Both the position numbers and the translations under genes were made by a program. The notes beneath the pieces were generated by a model. The model ran no database searches, was not told the DNA's origin, and was given only the letters and a program-made list of their open reading frames with translations. Below, in pieces: positions 17,534-27,413 of a stretch of 64,000 nucleotides of DNA. Every line of letters begins with the position of its first letter. The stretch's first letter is position 1. The stretch comes from Butyrivibrio sp. NC2002 (GTDB lineage Bacteria > Bacillota > Clostridia > Lachnospirales > Lachnospiraceae): assembly GCF_000702265.1 (NCBI RefSeq), contig NZ_KL370881.1:625061-689060 (forward strand), read 5' to 3'.

Positions 17534-18344
17534 CTTTAGGTACACGATAGAAATTGCATCCCATATCAAGAGATGCAATTTTTTTCATGTCTTCAGGATC
17601 CAGGGAGAAATTACCAAGGTGGAAGTTTCTCTGGATATGATAAGGGTTTGATGATCTTGGTATGATTATGTTGCCCACCTGAATATGCCACTTAAGGATG
17701 ACCTGGCAGATTGTAGTGTGATGTTTGGTAGCTATATCCATTAGAATGGTATTGTTTATAAGGAAAGAAGTTCCGTGTCCCAAAGGATACCATGCTTCAA
17801 GTCTGATATTTTCCATTATGAGTTTTTTTCTGAGACGATGCTGCTGGAAAAAAGGATGACATTCAACCTGATCGACTACAGGAGCGATGTTAGCCATTGA
17901 ACACAGTTCGTCTATCTGATCATCAAAATAAAAATTGCAGACACCAATTGATCTTACAAGGTGCATATCTACAGCTTTTTCCATCATTTTCCATGCATTT
18001 TTCCAGCCTTCGATCAGCGGAGATTGAAGCAGGAGAAGATCCAGCTGATCAATACGAAGTCGATTCAGGGTCTTTTCTATAGATTTAAGGGCAAGCGATT
18101 TATGATAACTGGTAGGGATGACCTTGGAAGTTATAAAGATATCTTCCCTTGGAATATCGGTTTCCGAAAGAGCAAGCCCTATAGCATTTTCGTTGTGATA
18201 TAAAGGCGCAGAATCAATGAGCCTGTATCCTTCTTTTAAAGAATACAACACAACCTGTTCACATATATCCGGGTCATTAAGACCTTTTGTTCCTATACCA
18301 AGCATTGGCATTTCAATATTGTTATTAAGTAGTATGGTATCCAT
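17499..18344 (-). CDS. Aldo/keto reductase
   Basis: NADPH-dependent oxidoreductase for small aldehydes or ketones, about 281 residues with a (beta/alpha)8 barrel. The catalytic tetrad is visible: Asp and Tyr in LIDSAPLYHNE, Lys in FITSKVIP, and His in VDQVECHPFF. The cofactor-side motif IIPRSSNPYHIQRN is also present and typical of the family. gagggtgag precedes the ATG on the minus strand. The substrate is unknown; such enzymes often detoxify reactive carbonyls. The last codons overlap the convergent plus-strand gene and contain that gene's terminator. Confidence 0.9.
   Translation of the reverse strand: MDTILLNNNIEMPMLGIGTKGLNDPDICEQVVLYSLKEGYRLIDSAPLYHNENAIGLALSETDIPREDIFITSKVIPTSYHKSLALKSIEKTLNRLRIDQLDLLLLQSPLIEGWKNAWKMMEKAVDMHLVRSIGVCNFYFDDQIDELCSMANIAPVVDQVECHPFFQQHRLRKKLIMENIRLEAWYPLGHGTSFLINNTILMDIATKHHTTICQVILKWHIQVGNIIIPRSSNPYHIQRNFHLGNFSLDPEDMKKIASLDMGCNFYRVPKAIQKLQYLVVR
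17551..17586 (+). terminator. Rho-independent terminator inside the aldo/keto reductase gene
   Basis: A perfect 10-base-pair stem (aaattgcatc with gatgcaattt), an 11-base loop and seven T residues. It would end the transcript of the hypothetical gene at 16979 while also coding the C-terminal part (near SLDMGCNF) of the aldo/keto reductase on the other strand. Confidence 0.8.
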
Positions 18345-18453
18345 ATCTCACCCTCATGCTTTCCATATTTTTAGGATAAGAGATTATGCCTGTATATTCA
18401 ATAAATCGAAAAAGTATTTTATAAAAAATTAACGAAAATACATATCTGAAATA

Positions 18454-18483
18454 TTGTAATAAGGAAAACTAATCTGATACTAT
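18454..18483 (+). promoter_or_regulatory. Putative promoter of the hybrid kinase gene
   Basis: TTGTAA at 18454-18459 and TACTAT at 18478-18483 with an 18-base spacer, 32 bases before the start codon. Both boxes are imperfect. Confidence 0.4.
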
Positions 18484-18514
18484 GAAGGTGCATGGTGCAT
18501 CGGAGGTATAGTGG

Positions 18515-21457
18515 ATGATCATCAAAAAAGATTCTTCAAAAATCATAAAAACTATCATGAGCACAGTTATTTTATGCATTCTGGCCGTTTTATTATTTAT
18601 CACTCATGTTTTTAAGGATAATCTGGTAATAGATATTTACAGTTCAAAAGTTGACCTTACTATTCTCATAGCTATAGGCATAGCTGCATTTTATGGCTAT
18701 TTTATTTCTCTGAATATTTATCTTGTTATTTTTTTGTGCGCTGCTATAAGGAATCCGGAATCAGCATTTATGCTTGCTCCTACCATGATAATAATGTTTA
18801 TGTACTCTATGTTTTCGCAGTACAGATGGTTCAGATTAAAGATAAGAACAATAATGGCATTTGTTTTGTCATTTATGGTTGAAATATCATTAAATGTTCT
18901 TTTTAGAGAATATATCATGGAGTATGATTTTCATATGAAAAAAAGCGAAGTGATCATGACTCATATCATGGATCCGCTCATTGCTAATCTATTCAGCTGC
19001 TTTTTCTTATATATATTCTTTAAATATTTTCCGGATGCAGTAAAAGAGATATTTCCGCTTGGTACAATGTATACACGTAGATATGTACAGAATCTGCTTT
19101 TCCAGACAAGAATAAGGAAAACAAGACTAAGTGTTAAGATAACCTCCTATATCATTATTGAAGCGCTTGTTCTGAGCATATGCTCTACTGTTTTTGTAGG
19201 TGCTCTTTTTCCGGATCTTAGATATATGATGAATGCGGGGCTGGACGCTGCTAAGAAGATAGATAGCGGAATGGGATTTAGATATAACAATTATGGTCTG
19301 GCTTTTGTTATAAAAATGCTGTTTATGGAACTGTCCATAGCGTTACCTGTTGCAGCAAACTTAAATTATGCTACGAAAACCAGGATAGGTGCGCCGATAG
19401 GCCAATTATCCGAGTATATGATGGGGTTTACGGATACAACGGATGAAAACAGAAACGAGTATCTTCAAGGGATAAGAGAAAATCCAATAAATACGCATGA
19501 TGAGATCACAGATTTATATTATTCCCTTGTAATAACATTGAATGAAGTGACAGGCTATATCGAAAGAATGAAGGAAGAGCAGAGACTTAAAGAGGATCTT
19601 AGGGTTGCACAAAAGGCAAGCGAAGCCAAATCTGCGTTTCTTTCGAATATGTCTCACGAAATAAGGACTCCTATAAATGCCGTTCTTGGCATGAATGAGA
19701 TGATCCTTAGAGAGAGTAATGAGAAGCAGACACTTGAGTATGCAAGTACGATTGAAAGCGCCGGAAATACGCTTTTGTCCCTTGTAAATGATATCCTTGA
19801 TTTTTCAAAGATAGAGGCAGGAAAAATGGAGATCCTGCCTGTTCAGTATAACCTTAGCTCTACGATAAACGATCTGGTAAATATGATAGCTCAGAGAGCT
19901 CAAAGCAAAGGCCTTGAGCTTAAGATTGAAGTGGATAAGGAGCTGCCAGATCTATTGTTTGGTGATGAAATAAGACTTAAGCAGTGCGTCACCAATATTC
20001 TTACAAACGCAGTAAAATACACGCAGGAAGGATTTGTTTTATTAGAGGTAACAGGACAAAAAAAGGACGATGCCCATGAGATAATAACATTCAGGGTTGT
20101 TGATACAGGAATTGGGATTAAGGAAGAGGATATAGCCAAACTTTATTCGCCCTTTGAAAGAATTGAAGAAATCAGGAACAGGACTATTGAAGGAACCGGA
20201 CTTGGCATGAGTATCGTAAAAAAACTTCTTGCCATGATGGACACGAGGCTTGTTGTTAAAAGCGTGTACGGAGAAGGTTCTGACTTTTCCTTTGATGTAG
20301 AGCAGGAAGTTGTCGACTGGAGTCCTATCGGTGATTTTAAAGAAAGATATAAAGCGACTATAAAGGAGAGAAAGCGCTACAAGGAGAAATTCCACGCTCC
20401 ATCTGCCAAAATACTTGTTGTTGATGACACAAGCATGAATCTTACAGTAATAAAGGGGCTGCTTAAGAAAACTCTTATTCAGATAGATACAGCGGAGAGC
20501 GGAAAAGAGACGCTCAATATGGTCCAGAGTCAAAAGTATGATATGATTTTCTTAGATCACAGAATGCCTGAAATGGATGGTATTGAAACCCTTGAAGCGA
20601 TGAAAAAGCTTGAAGGAAATCTCAACAAAGACACCATCTGTATAGCGCTTACAGCAAATGCAGTTTCGGGAGCAAGAGAAATGTACATAGAGGCAGGTTT
20701 TGCCGACTATCTTGCAAAGCCTATAAATGCAGGTAAGCTGGAGCAGATGCTTGCGGACAATCTTCCTAAGGAAAAGCTGATATTTGAAGGTGACGATGGA
20801 TTTGAAACTTTTAAAGAGCCTCTTACTGAAAAAAAGGAAATGTCTCAGAATGAGAAGAAAATAAGAAGCCTCAAGGGAATAGACGTAGACGAAGCAATAA
20901 GTAATGCCGGTGATGTAGATACGCTAATAAGTGTGATCGAAGATTTTAAGGACAATATCCCGGCTAAACTAAAGAAGATACGCGAATATGAAGAAGCAGG
21001 GGATATCAAGAACTACACTATTCAGGTTCATGCACTTAAGAGTTCTGCAAGGATAATAGGAGCTTCTGAGCTTTCGAAACTTGCGGGGCATCTGGAAAAC
21101 TGCGGAAATAATGGTGATGAGCAGGAGATAAAAGAAAAGACTCCGCTCTTATTGGAGCTTCTATCTTCTTATACAGATAACCTGTCTTATGATTCTGAAA
21201 GCTCAGCAGGTAAAGACAATAGCAGGGGTGAATCTGCGGAAGGTGCAGATAATAAGAAAACGATCACAGCTGAAGAGCTCGAAAATGCATACAGAGATAT
21301 CAAAGAGCTGATGCAGATGTTTGACTATGATAACGCAAACGGAATATGTAATATGCTAAAAGAATATGATATTCCGGAAGAATACAGGGAGAAATTTGAC
21401 AATCTCTGCCGGGCAATGAGTGCCGTCGACAGAGAAAAAGTGCTGGAGATCATTTAG
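18515..21457 (+). CDS. Hybrid sensor histidine kinase with REC and Hpt domains
   Basis: Membrane sensor running a multi-step phosphorelay inside one 980-residue chain. Residues 1-280 hold about seven or eight hydrophobic helices and no obvious periplasmic ligand domain, so it probably senses through the membrane region. A linker and coiled coil lead to the HisKA domain with the phospho-His at about 381 (SNMSHEIRTPINAVLG). The ATPase domain follows (NILTNAVKYT, VDTGIGI, GTGLGMSIV). The receiver domain at about 631-750 has its Asp near 681 (MIFLDHRMPEMDG), and the Hpt domain has its His near 839 (VHALKSSARIIG). A C-terminal segment of about 100 residues has no clear match. ggaggt precedes the start. 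No HTH regulator is adjacent; the signal and output are unknown. Confidence 0.93.
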   Translation: MIIKKDSSKIIKTIMSTVILCILAVLLFITHVFKDNLVIDIYSSKVDLTILIAIGIAAFYGYFISLNIYLVIFLCAAIRNPESAFMLAPTMIIMFMYSMFSQYRWFRLKIRTIMAFVLSFMVEISLNVLFREYIMEYDFHMKKSEVIMTHIMDPLIANLFSCFFLYIFFKYFPDAVKEIFPLGTMYTRRYVQNLLFQTRIRKTRLSVKITSYIIIEALVLSICSTVFVGALFPDLRYMMNAGLDAAKKIDSGMGFRYNNYGLAFVIKMLFMELSIALPVAANLNYATKTRIGAPIGQLSEYMMGFTDTTDENRNEYLQGIRENPINTHDEITDLYYSLVITLNEVTGYIERMKEEQRLKEDLRVAQKASEAKSAFLSNMSHEIRTPINAVLGMNEMILRESNEKQTLEYASTIESAGNTLLSLVNDILDFSKIEAGKMEILPVQYNLSSTINDLVNMIAQRAQSKGLELKIEVDKELPDLLFGDEIRLKQCVTNILTNAVKYTQEGFVLLEVTGQKKDDAHEIITFRVVDTGIGIKEEDIAKLYSPFERIEEIRNRTIEGTGLGMSIVKKLLAMMDTRLVVKSVYGEGSDFSFDVEQEVVDWSPIGDFKERYKATIKERKRYKEKFHAPSAKILVVDDTSMNLTVIKGLLKKTLIQIDTAESGKETLNMVQSQKYDMIFLDHRMPEMDGIETLEAMKKLEGNLNKDTICIALTANAVSGAREMYIEAGFADYLAKPINAGKLEQMLADNLPKEKLIFEGDDGFETFKEPLTEKKEMSQNEKKIRSLKGIDVDEAISNAGDVDTLISVIEDFKDNIPAKLKKIREYEEAGDIKNYTIQVHALKSSARIIGASELSKLAGHLENCGNNGDEQEIKEKTPLLLELLSSYTDNLSYDSESSAGKDNSRGESAEGADNKKTITAEELENAYRDIKELMQMFDYDNANGICNMLKEYDIPEEYREKFDNLCRAMSAVDREKVLEII

Positions 21458-21503
21458 CTTTAGAAAATGAGTTATCTGATCTACGCAGAAAAAAGGTATG
21501 AAA

Positions 21504-23105
21504 ATGGTTTTTTCGTGTGATAAAAGCGGGGTGAAATTAAAAGACTATATAATTGCCAAAGGCATAGAAATGGACTTTCCGTGCGGCGGAGAGGGAAGAT
21601 GCAAAAAATGCAGAGTCAGATTCATAAACGGAGCCCCGAAACCGACTAATGCAGATGAGCAGGCCTTTTCACAAAAAGAGCTTGATGAAGGTTTCAGACT
21701 TGCCTGTAAGGCACAGATAAATAAACCGTGTAAGGTAGAGATCATCACTTCCCAAGAATTATCGGAGGATGAGAGGACTATAAACAGCACCGGGACTATT
21801 TATGATGAGACGGCAGAAAGCGCGCATTTTAAGGGGTATGCTGTTTCGATAGACCTTGGAACAACTACAATTGCAGCAGCTCTTCTCGGCGCCGGAAATG
21901 ATGGCGCATCCGGTTCATATAAGGAGATAGTAAAAAAGACGATCCTTAACGGACAGAAAAAATACGGAGCAGATGTAATAAGCAGGATCAAAGAGGCATC
22001 TGATGGAAAAGAAAAGCAGCTAAGAAGGATAGTTCTTTCTGATCTCTTTGATCTGATCGTATCACTTGTTTTGCCGCTTGATAAAAAGATAAGTGAATTG
22101 TCTTATATAGTGATAGCGGGAAATACAACAATGATGCATCTGCTTCTTGGTGATTCCTGCAAAGGACTTGGAAGTGCACCGTACTCTCCGGTAAGACTCT
22201 CATACGATGAGATGGACTTAAGAGATGTTTTTTCTGATTCTTTTATTCCGGAGCATGATGAAAAACTTTTTGAGGAGCTCTTATCTGTTCCCTGCAAACT
22301 GTTTCCCGGAATCTCGGCATTTGTGGGCGGGGACATAGTTGCAGGCATGTATGCGCTTTCATTTGACAAGATTGCTGATGATAAAAAGATCATGCTGATC
22401 GACCTGGGGACAAACGGGGAAATGGCCCTTGCGGATAAAAACGGAATAAAGGTGTGCTCAACGGCAGCAGGACCTGTTTTTGAAGGCGGGGAAATATCCT
22501 GCGGAATGGCCGGAGTAAAAGGAGCTATAGAACACGTTTATATAAATGAAGGCAGCACAGTAGAATACTCTGTCATCGGAGGAGAAGACGAGGAAGGCAT
22601 TGGAATGTGCGGGAGCGGTGTGCTTGAAATTGTATCGGAACTAAGGAGAAACCGCCTTATTGATGAGACAGGTCTTTTAACTGATGAATACTTTGATGAT
22701 GGGTTTGAAGTAGGCAAGATCAGATTTACGCAGAATGATATCAGACAGGTTCAGCTTGCCAAGGCTGCGATAAGAAGCGGGATAGAAGTGCTTTTAAAGG
22801 AAATGGGAATCAGTGCCAAAGATGTGGACAAAGTCTACCTCGCAGGAGGTTTTAGTATGCATATATCCCCTGAAAAGCTGAGTTTTCTAAGCATCTTTCC
22901 CAAGGAGTTTTTAAGGGATGGCGTGATCGAATGTGTGGGTAATTCCTCTCTTTTGGGATGCGAAAAGTACATGATGGCAAAAGCTTTAAGAGAAATCCCG
23001 GATGAAAGAATAAAAAATATTACAGGGAAATCCTGTGAGATAGAGCTTGCGTCCGCAGATCAGTTTAATGATTTTTACATCGAAGCCATGAATTTTGATA
23101 TCTGA
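21504..23105 (+). CDS. RACo-like protein: 2Fe-2S ferredoxin domain plus ASKHA ATPase (DUF4445)
   Basis: About 533 residues. The N-terminal 90 form a plant/adrenodoxin-type 2Fe-2S domain with ligands Cys27, Cys33, Cys36 (CGGEGRCKKC) and a fourth Cys near 68 (LACKAQ). The rest is an ASKHA ATPase-like fold with the phosphate-1 motif VSIDLGTTTIAAALL and later glycine loops (LIDLGTNGEMAL, AGGFSMHI). This is the layout of RACo, the ATP-dependent reductive activator of corrinoid methyltransferase proteins. No corrinoid protein or methyltransferase gene is nearby, so its target here is open. aaagg lies seven bases before ATG 21504. It follows the hybrid kinase closely and may share its transcript. 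Confidence 0.88.
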   Translation: MVFSCDKSGVKLKDYIIAKGIEMDFPCGGEGRCKKCRVRFINGAPKPTNADEQAFSQKELDEGFRLACKAQINKPCKVEIITSQELSEDERTINSTGTIYDETAESAHFKGYAVSIDLGTTTIAAALLGAGNDGASGSYKEIVKKTILNGQKKYGADVISRIKEASDGKEKQLRRIVLSDLFDLIVSLVLPLDKKISELSYIVIAGNTTMMHLLLGDSCKGLGSAPYSPVRLSYDEMDLRDVFSDSFIPEHDEKLFEELLSVPCKLFPGISAFVGGDIVAGMYALSFDKIADDKKIMLIDLGTNGEMALADKNGIKVCSTAAGPVFEGGEISCGMAGVKGAIEHVYINEGSTVEYSVIGGEDEEGIGMCGSGVLEIVSELRRNRLIDETGLLTDEYFDDGFEVGKIRFTQNDIRQVQLAKAAIRSGIEVLLKEMGISAKDVDKVYLAGGFSMHISPEKLSFLSIFPKEFLRDGVIECVGNSSLLGCEKYMMAKALREIPDERIKNITGKSCEIELASADQFNDFYIEAMNFDI

Positions 23106-23153
23106 GTTTATAAATTTTTAATTTTTTTATCATCTGATTTAGGGTGTGCACAA

Positions 23154-23182
23154 TTGATTTATGCTTTTGTTATATATATAAT
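23154..23182 (+). promoter_or_regulatory. Sigma-A promoter of ftsH
   Basis: TTGATT at 23154-23159, a 17-base spacer and a perfect TATAAT at 23177-23182. The leader to the ftsH start is about 54 bases. Confidence 0.8.
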
Positions 23183-23242
23183 AGAACGATAATGTTTGTA
23201 TAAGGGCTATAAGTTTAAAATAAATATAAGGAAGTAAGAATT

Positions 23243-25456
23243 ATGGATAATAATGGTGTAAATAATTCCGGAAACGGTGGAGATAACAATCCTAAAAGAC
23301 AAAATATTTTGCTTCTTGTCATTTCTGCTCTCGTCATAATCCTTTTTATGACTTACTTTATGAAAGCGATGACCTCTAATTCAAACAAGGAGGTCACCTA
23401 TTCAGAGTTTATCAAGATGCTCGAAGAAGAGAAGGTTGAGAGCGTAGTGATAGAGGATGACAGGATCCATATCATTCCGAAAGTAAGTGCCGATGAAATT
23501 AATTACAATATCTTTTCAGGCGCTGCTACTGTGATTACTTATTACACAGGAAAGGCTGAAGATAATACTACTCTTACGGACAGGCTTTTAAAAGCAGGAG
23601 TTCCGGTAAGCAGTGAGGTTCCGGATTCATCAGGCGTTGTGATGAGTTTTGTCATCTATTATGTTCTGCCTATCATACTTATGTGGGTTATCTTATCCTT
23701 TGTCTTCAGACGTATGTCAAAGGGCGGAGGCCCCCTCAGCATCGGAAAAAACAATGCTAAAGTGTATATGCAGCGTGAGACAGGTGTCACATTTAAAGAT
23801 GTGGCAGGTGAGGATGAAGCCAAGGAATCACTTGTCGAAGTTGTAGACTTTCTCCATAATCCGGGAAGATATGTCAAGATTGGTGCGAAGCTTCCCAAAG
23901 GAGCACTGCTTGTAGGACCTCCCGGAACAGGTAAGACCCTTCTTGCAAAAGCGGTAGCAGGTGAAGCTCATGTTCCGTTCTATTCACTTGCAGGTTCTGA
24001 CTTTATTGAGCTCTATGTCGGCGTAGGTGCAAGCCGTGTTCGTGAGCTTTTTGCAGAGGCAAGTAAGAATGCGCCCTGCATTATTTTCATCGATGAGATA
24101 GATGCTATCGGTAGAAGCCGTGATAATAAATATGGCGGAAATGAAGAGCGTGAACAGACTCTTAACCAGCTTCTTTCTGAAATGGATGGTTTTGATTCTT
24201 CAAAGGGTGTGCTTGTACTTGGTGCTACAAACAGACCGGAGATCCTTGATAAGGCGCTTCTTCGTCCGGGACGATTCGACAGACGTATCATAGTTGATAA
24301 GCCTGATCTTAAGGGCAGAGAAGAGATACTTAAGGTTCATTCCAAAGATGTAAAGATGGATGAGACTGTAGATCTTAAGGGAATAGCTCTTGCAACAAGC
24401 GGTGCAGTTGGATCAGACCTTGCCAATATGATCAATGAAGCTGCGATCAATGCGGTCAAGGCTCACAGAGAATATGTATGCCAGCAGGATCTTATGGAAG
24501 CTGTTGAGCAGGTTCTTGTAGGTAAGGAAAAGAAGGACCGCATACTTAGTAAGGAAGAGCGCAAGATTGTTTCTTATCACGAAGTAGGACATGCTCTCAT
24601 AAGCGCGATCCAGAAAAATACTGAGCCTGTTCAGAAGATCACTATTGTTCCCAGAACAATGGGAGCTCTTGGATATGTAATGCAGGTTCCCGAGGATGAA
24701 AAGTATCTTCAGACCAAGGATGAGATAATTGATGACATTATAGTTACTCTTGGCGGTCGTGCTGCTGAAGAGGTTATTTTCAATACTGTAACAACAGGTG
24801 CTGAGAATGATATTGAAAAAGCTACGTCCATGGCAAGAAGCATGATAACAATGTTTGGTATGAGTGAAAAGTTCGGGCTCATGCAGCTTGAAACCGTGCA
24901 GAACAGATATCTTGACGGAAACAGAGTTCTTAACTGCTCTCCTCAGACAGAATATCTTGTTGATGAGGAAGTTAAGAAACTGCTTGCCGACTGCTATGAA
25001 AAGGCTAAGAAGATAATCCGCGATCACATAGATACAATGGATAAGATCGCGCAGTTCCTTATTGAGAAGGAAACAATTACCGGTAAGGAATTCATGAAGA
25101 TTTACCGTGAAGTGGAAAACATACCCGAGCCTACTGAGGAAGAGATCGAGGCTGCAAAGCACGGAAGGATCTATGCACTTCGTCCTGAGTCAGCTGCTGT
25201 TGGTGAAAATGTTCCTGTAAAAGAAAAGCCTAAGGCTGCAGAAACAGATACATCTTCTGGAGGAACGGATTATTCATCGGGCATAGACTGGTCTATGAAT
25301 GATCAGAGAAAAGACGATCCTGTAAATGCAAATGAAAACAGCAATACAGGCTTTGAGCAGCAGATGAATGATGCCTCCGTTCAGTATGGAGAAAGCACGG
25401 ATGAGGAGAAATCACAGGGCGGAAGATTTTCACATGTTCCCGATGATTTTAGCTGA
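23243..25456 (+). CDS. ftsH: ATP-dependent zinc metalloprotease FtsH
   Basis: Membrane-anchored AAA+ protease that degrades misfolded membrane proteins and some regulators. It has two membrane helices (about residues 20-40 and 130-155) around a short extracytoplasmic domain. The AAA domain has Walker A GPPGTGKT (225-232), Walker B IIFIDEIDAIG and the second region of homology NRPEILDKALLRPGRFDR. The M41 protease domain has HEVGH at about 446-450. The last 90 residues are a polar, low-complexity tail, longer than in many FtsH proteins. It is transcribed from its own promoter and followed by a hairpin. Confidence 0.97.
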   Translation: MDNNGVNNSGNGGDNNPKRQNILLLVISALVIILFMTYFMKAMTSNSNKEVTYSEFIKMLEEEKVESVVIEDDRIHIIPKVSADEINYNIFSGAATVITYYTGKAEDNTTLTDRLLKAGVPVSSEVPDSSGVVMSFVIYYVLPIILMWVILSFVFRRMSKGGGPLSIGKNNAKVYMQRETGVTFKDVAGEDEAKESLVEVVDFLHNPGRYVKIGAKLPKGALLVGPPGTGKTLLAKAVAGEAHVPFYSLAGSDFIELYVGVGASRVRELFAEASKNAPCIIFIDEIDAIGRSRDNKYGGNEEREQTLNQLLSEMDGFDSSKGVLVLGATNRPEILDKALLRPGRFDRRIIVDKPDLKGREEILKVHSKDVKMDETVDLKGIALATSGAVGSDLANMINEAAINAVKAHREYVCQQDLMEAVEQVLVGKEKKDRILSKEERKIVSYHEVGHALISAIQKNTEPVQKITIVPRTMGALGYVMQVPEDEKYLQTKDEIIDDIIVTLGGRAAEEVIFNTVTTGAENDIEKATSMARSMITMFGMSEKFGLMQLETVQNRYLDGNRVLNCSPQTEYLVDEEVKKLLADCYEKAKKIIRDHIDTMDKIAQFLIEKETITGKEFMKIYREVENIPEPTEEEIEAAKHGRIYALRPESAAVGENVPVKEKPKAAETDTSSGGTDYSSGIDWSMNDQRKDDPVNANENSNTGFEQQMNDASVQYGESTDEEKSQGGRFSHVPDDFS

Positions 25457-25480
25457 AGAATTTAAATTGAAGTGATTATG

Positions 25481-25503
25481 GGCTGTCGCTATGCGGCAGC
25501 CTT
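25481..25503 (+). terminator. Short GC-rich hairpin after ftsH
   Basis: ggctgtcgc pairs with gcggcagcc (one wobble) around a 3-base loop, followed by only two T residues. It is likely the end of the ftsH message, though a weak terminator. Confidence 0.5.
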
Positions 25504-25526
25504 AATGCTATAGTAAAATATCAGAT

Positions 25527-27413
25527 ATGGAAGAAAAATTTAACGTACAGGAAGAATTAAAAAAACTCCCGAATCAGCCCGGAGTTTATATAATGCGAGA
25601 TGAAAATGATACCATCATGTATGTGGGTAAGGCAGTAAACCTGCACAACCGCGTGCGGTCATATTTCCGCAAGATAGTTGGAAGAGGACCGCAGATTGAC
25701 AGGATGGTTGCTCAGATTGCGCGCTTTGAATATATCGTAACTGACTCAGAGCTTGAAGCACTTGTTCTTGAAAACAATCTGATAAAAGAAAACAGCCCAA
25801 GATATAATACCCTTTTAAAGGACGATAAGACATATCCATATATCAAGGTGACGGTGTCAGAGGATTTTCCGAGAATCATTTTTTCAAGGCTTATGAAGAA
25901 GGATAAGTCCAAGTATTTTGGCCCCTTCACAAGCGCTGCTGCAGTTAAAGATACAATTGAACTTATAAATAAAATATATGGTCTTAGAACCTGCAACAGA
26001 GTTTTGCCAAGGGACATAGGAGTAGGAAGACCCTGCCTTAATTATCATATGGGAAGGTGCAGTGCGCCGTGCGATGGTAAGATTTCCAAAGAGGAGTACG
26101 CAGAAAGGATCAAAGGAGCACTTGATTTTCTTGAGGGCAACTATAATCCCATACTAAAAAAGCTTTCTGATGAAATGGAAAAGGCTTCTGAAGAACTCGA
26201 GTTTGAGAAGGCGGCTACATACAGAGATCTTTTAAACAGTGTGCGCCAGGTTGCTCAAAAGCAGAAAATGACTGATGCTGCCATGGAGGATAAGGATATC
26301 CTTGCGATAGCTTCCGACGAAAACGATGCTGTAATACAGGTGTTTTTTGTGCGTGACGGAAGGCTTATTGGAAGAGAGCATTTTTACATGACTCACATAT
26401 CCGGCAATCCGCAGGCAGAGATATTGAGGGATTTTGTCAAACAGTTCTATGCGGGAACCCCGTTTATTCCCAGGGAGCTGATGTTGCCTGAAACAATAGA
26501 AGACATGGATATCATTGAAAAGTGGCTGACAATGAGAAAGGGCAGCAGAGTTTATCTTAAAGTTCCTGAAAGAGGACAAAAAGAGAAGCTTATGGAGCTT
26601 GCGGCGCAGAACGCACAGCTTGTATTAAGTAAGGATAAAGAGAGACTAAAGAGAGAAGAAGGCAGAACCATCGGAGCTGTTAAGGAAATAGAGAATATCC
26701 TGGGAATAAAGGGTTTAAACAGAATGGAAGCCTACGATATTTCAAATATAAGCGGCTTTGCAAATGTAGGCTCGATGGTTGTTTACGAAAAGGGTAAACC
26801 CAAAAAGAGTGACTACAGAAAGTTCAGGATAAAATCCGTCGAAGGCCCCGATGACTACGCCTGCATGAAAGAGGTCCTTACAAGAAGACTTCTTCACGGC
26901 CTTGAAGAGAGAAAAGAATTTGAACTTCGCGATATTGATGCCAGGTACGGCAGCTTTACCAAGTTCCCAGATCTTATACTTATGGACGGCGGACGGGGAC
27001 AGGTGAATATCTGCCTGCAGGTTCTTGAAGAGATAGGAGTAAATATTCCTGTCTGCGGAATGGTTAAGGATGATAACCACAGAACAAGAGGGCTATATTT
27101 TAATAATGTGGAACTGCCTATAGACAGGAGATCTGAAGGCTTTAAGCTGATAACAAGGATCCAGGATGAAGCCCACAGATTTGCCATCGAATATCACAGA
27201 TCTATAAGAAGCAAGGCTCAGGTAAAGAGTCTTCTTGACGATATAAAAGGTGTAGGACCCGCAAGGAGAAAGGCCCTGATGAAACATTTCGGATCAATAG
27301 AGGATATAAAAAATGCAAATATCGATGAACTGTCAAAGATACCTGAAATAACTCCGAACGTAGCCCGTGAAATATACGAATTTTTTAGGAAGGATGAGAC
27401 CGCTTCCAATTGA
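25527..27413 (+). CDS. uvrC: Excinuclease ABC subunit C
   Basis: Nuclease subunit of nucleotide excision repair that makes both incisions around a lesion bound by UvrAB. The 628-residue product has the N-terminal GIY-YIG domain (QPGVYIMRDENDTIMYVGKA), a Cys cluster (CLNYHMGRCSAPC), the UVR domain that contacts UvrB (EKASEELEFEKAATYRDLL), and an RNase H-like domain with DISNISG and LILMDGGRGQ. Tandem helix-hairpin-helix motifs close the protein (DDIKGVGPARRKALMKHFG). All are normal. No ribosome site is visible before the ATG, and a TATAGT lies about 13 bases upstream, so the mRNA may be nearly leaderless. Confidence 0.96.
   Translation: MEEKFNVQEELKKLPNQPGVYIMRDENDTIMYVGKAVNLHNRVRSYFRKIVGRGPQIDRMVAQIARFEYIVTDSELEALVLENNLIKENSPRYNTLLKDDKTYPYIKVTVSEDFPRIIFSRLMKKDKSKYFGPFTSAAAVKDTIELINKIYGLRTCNRVLPRDIGVGRPCLNYHMGRCSAPCDGKISKEEYAERIKGALDFLEGNYNPILKKLSDEMEKASEELEFEKAATYRDLLNSVRQVAQKQKMTDAAMEDKDILAIASDENDAVIQVFFVRDGRLIGREHFYMTHISGNPQAEILRDFVKQFYAGTPFIPRELMLPETIEDMDIIEKWLTMRKGSRVYLKVPERGQKEKLMELAAQNAQLVLSKDKERLKREEGRTIGAVKEIENILGIKGLNRMEAYDISNISGFANVGSMVVYEKGKPKKSDYRKFRIKSVEGPDDYACMKEVLTRRLLHGLEERKEFELRDIDARYGSFTKFPDLILMDGGRGQVNICLQVLEEIGVNIPVCGMVKDDNHRTRGLYFNNVELPIDRRSEGFKLITRIQDEAHRFAIEYHRSIRSKAQVKSLLDDIKGVGPARRKALMKHFGSIEDIKNANIDELSKIPEITPNVAREIYEFFRKDETASN

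Noticed and set aside
24413..25162. Minus-strand open frame of 249 codons opposite ftsH
   Set aside because: It is complementary to a well-conserved protease domain and has no recognisable features of its own.
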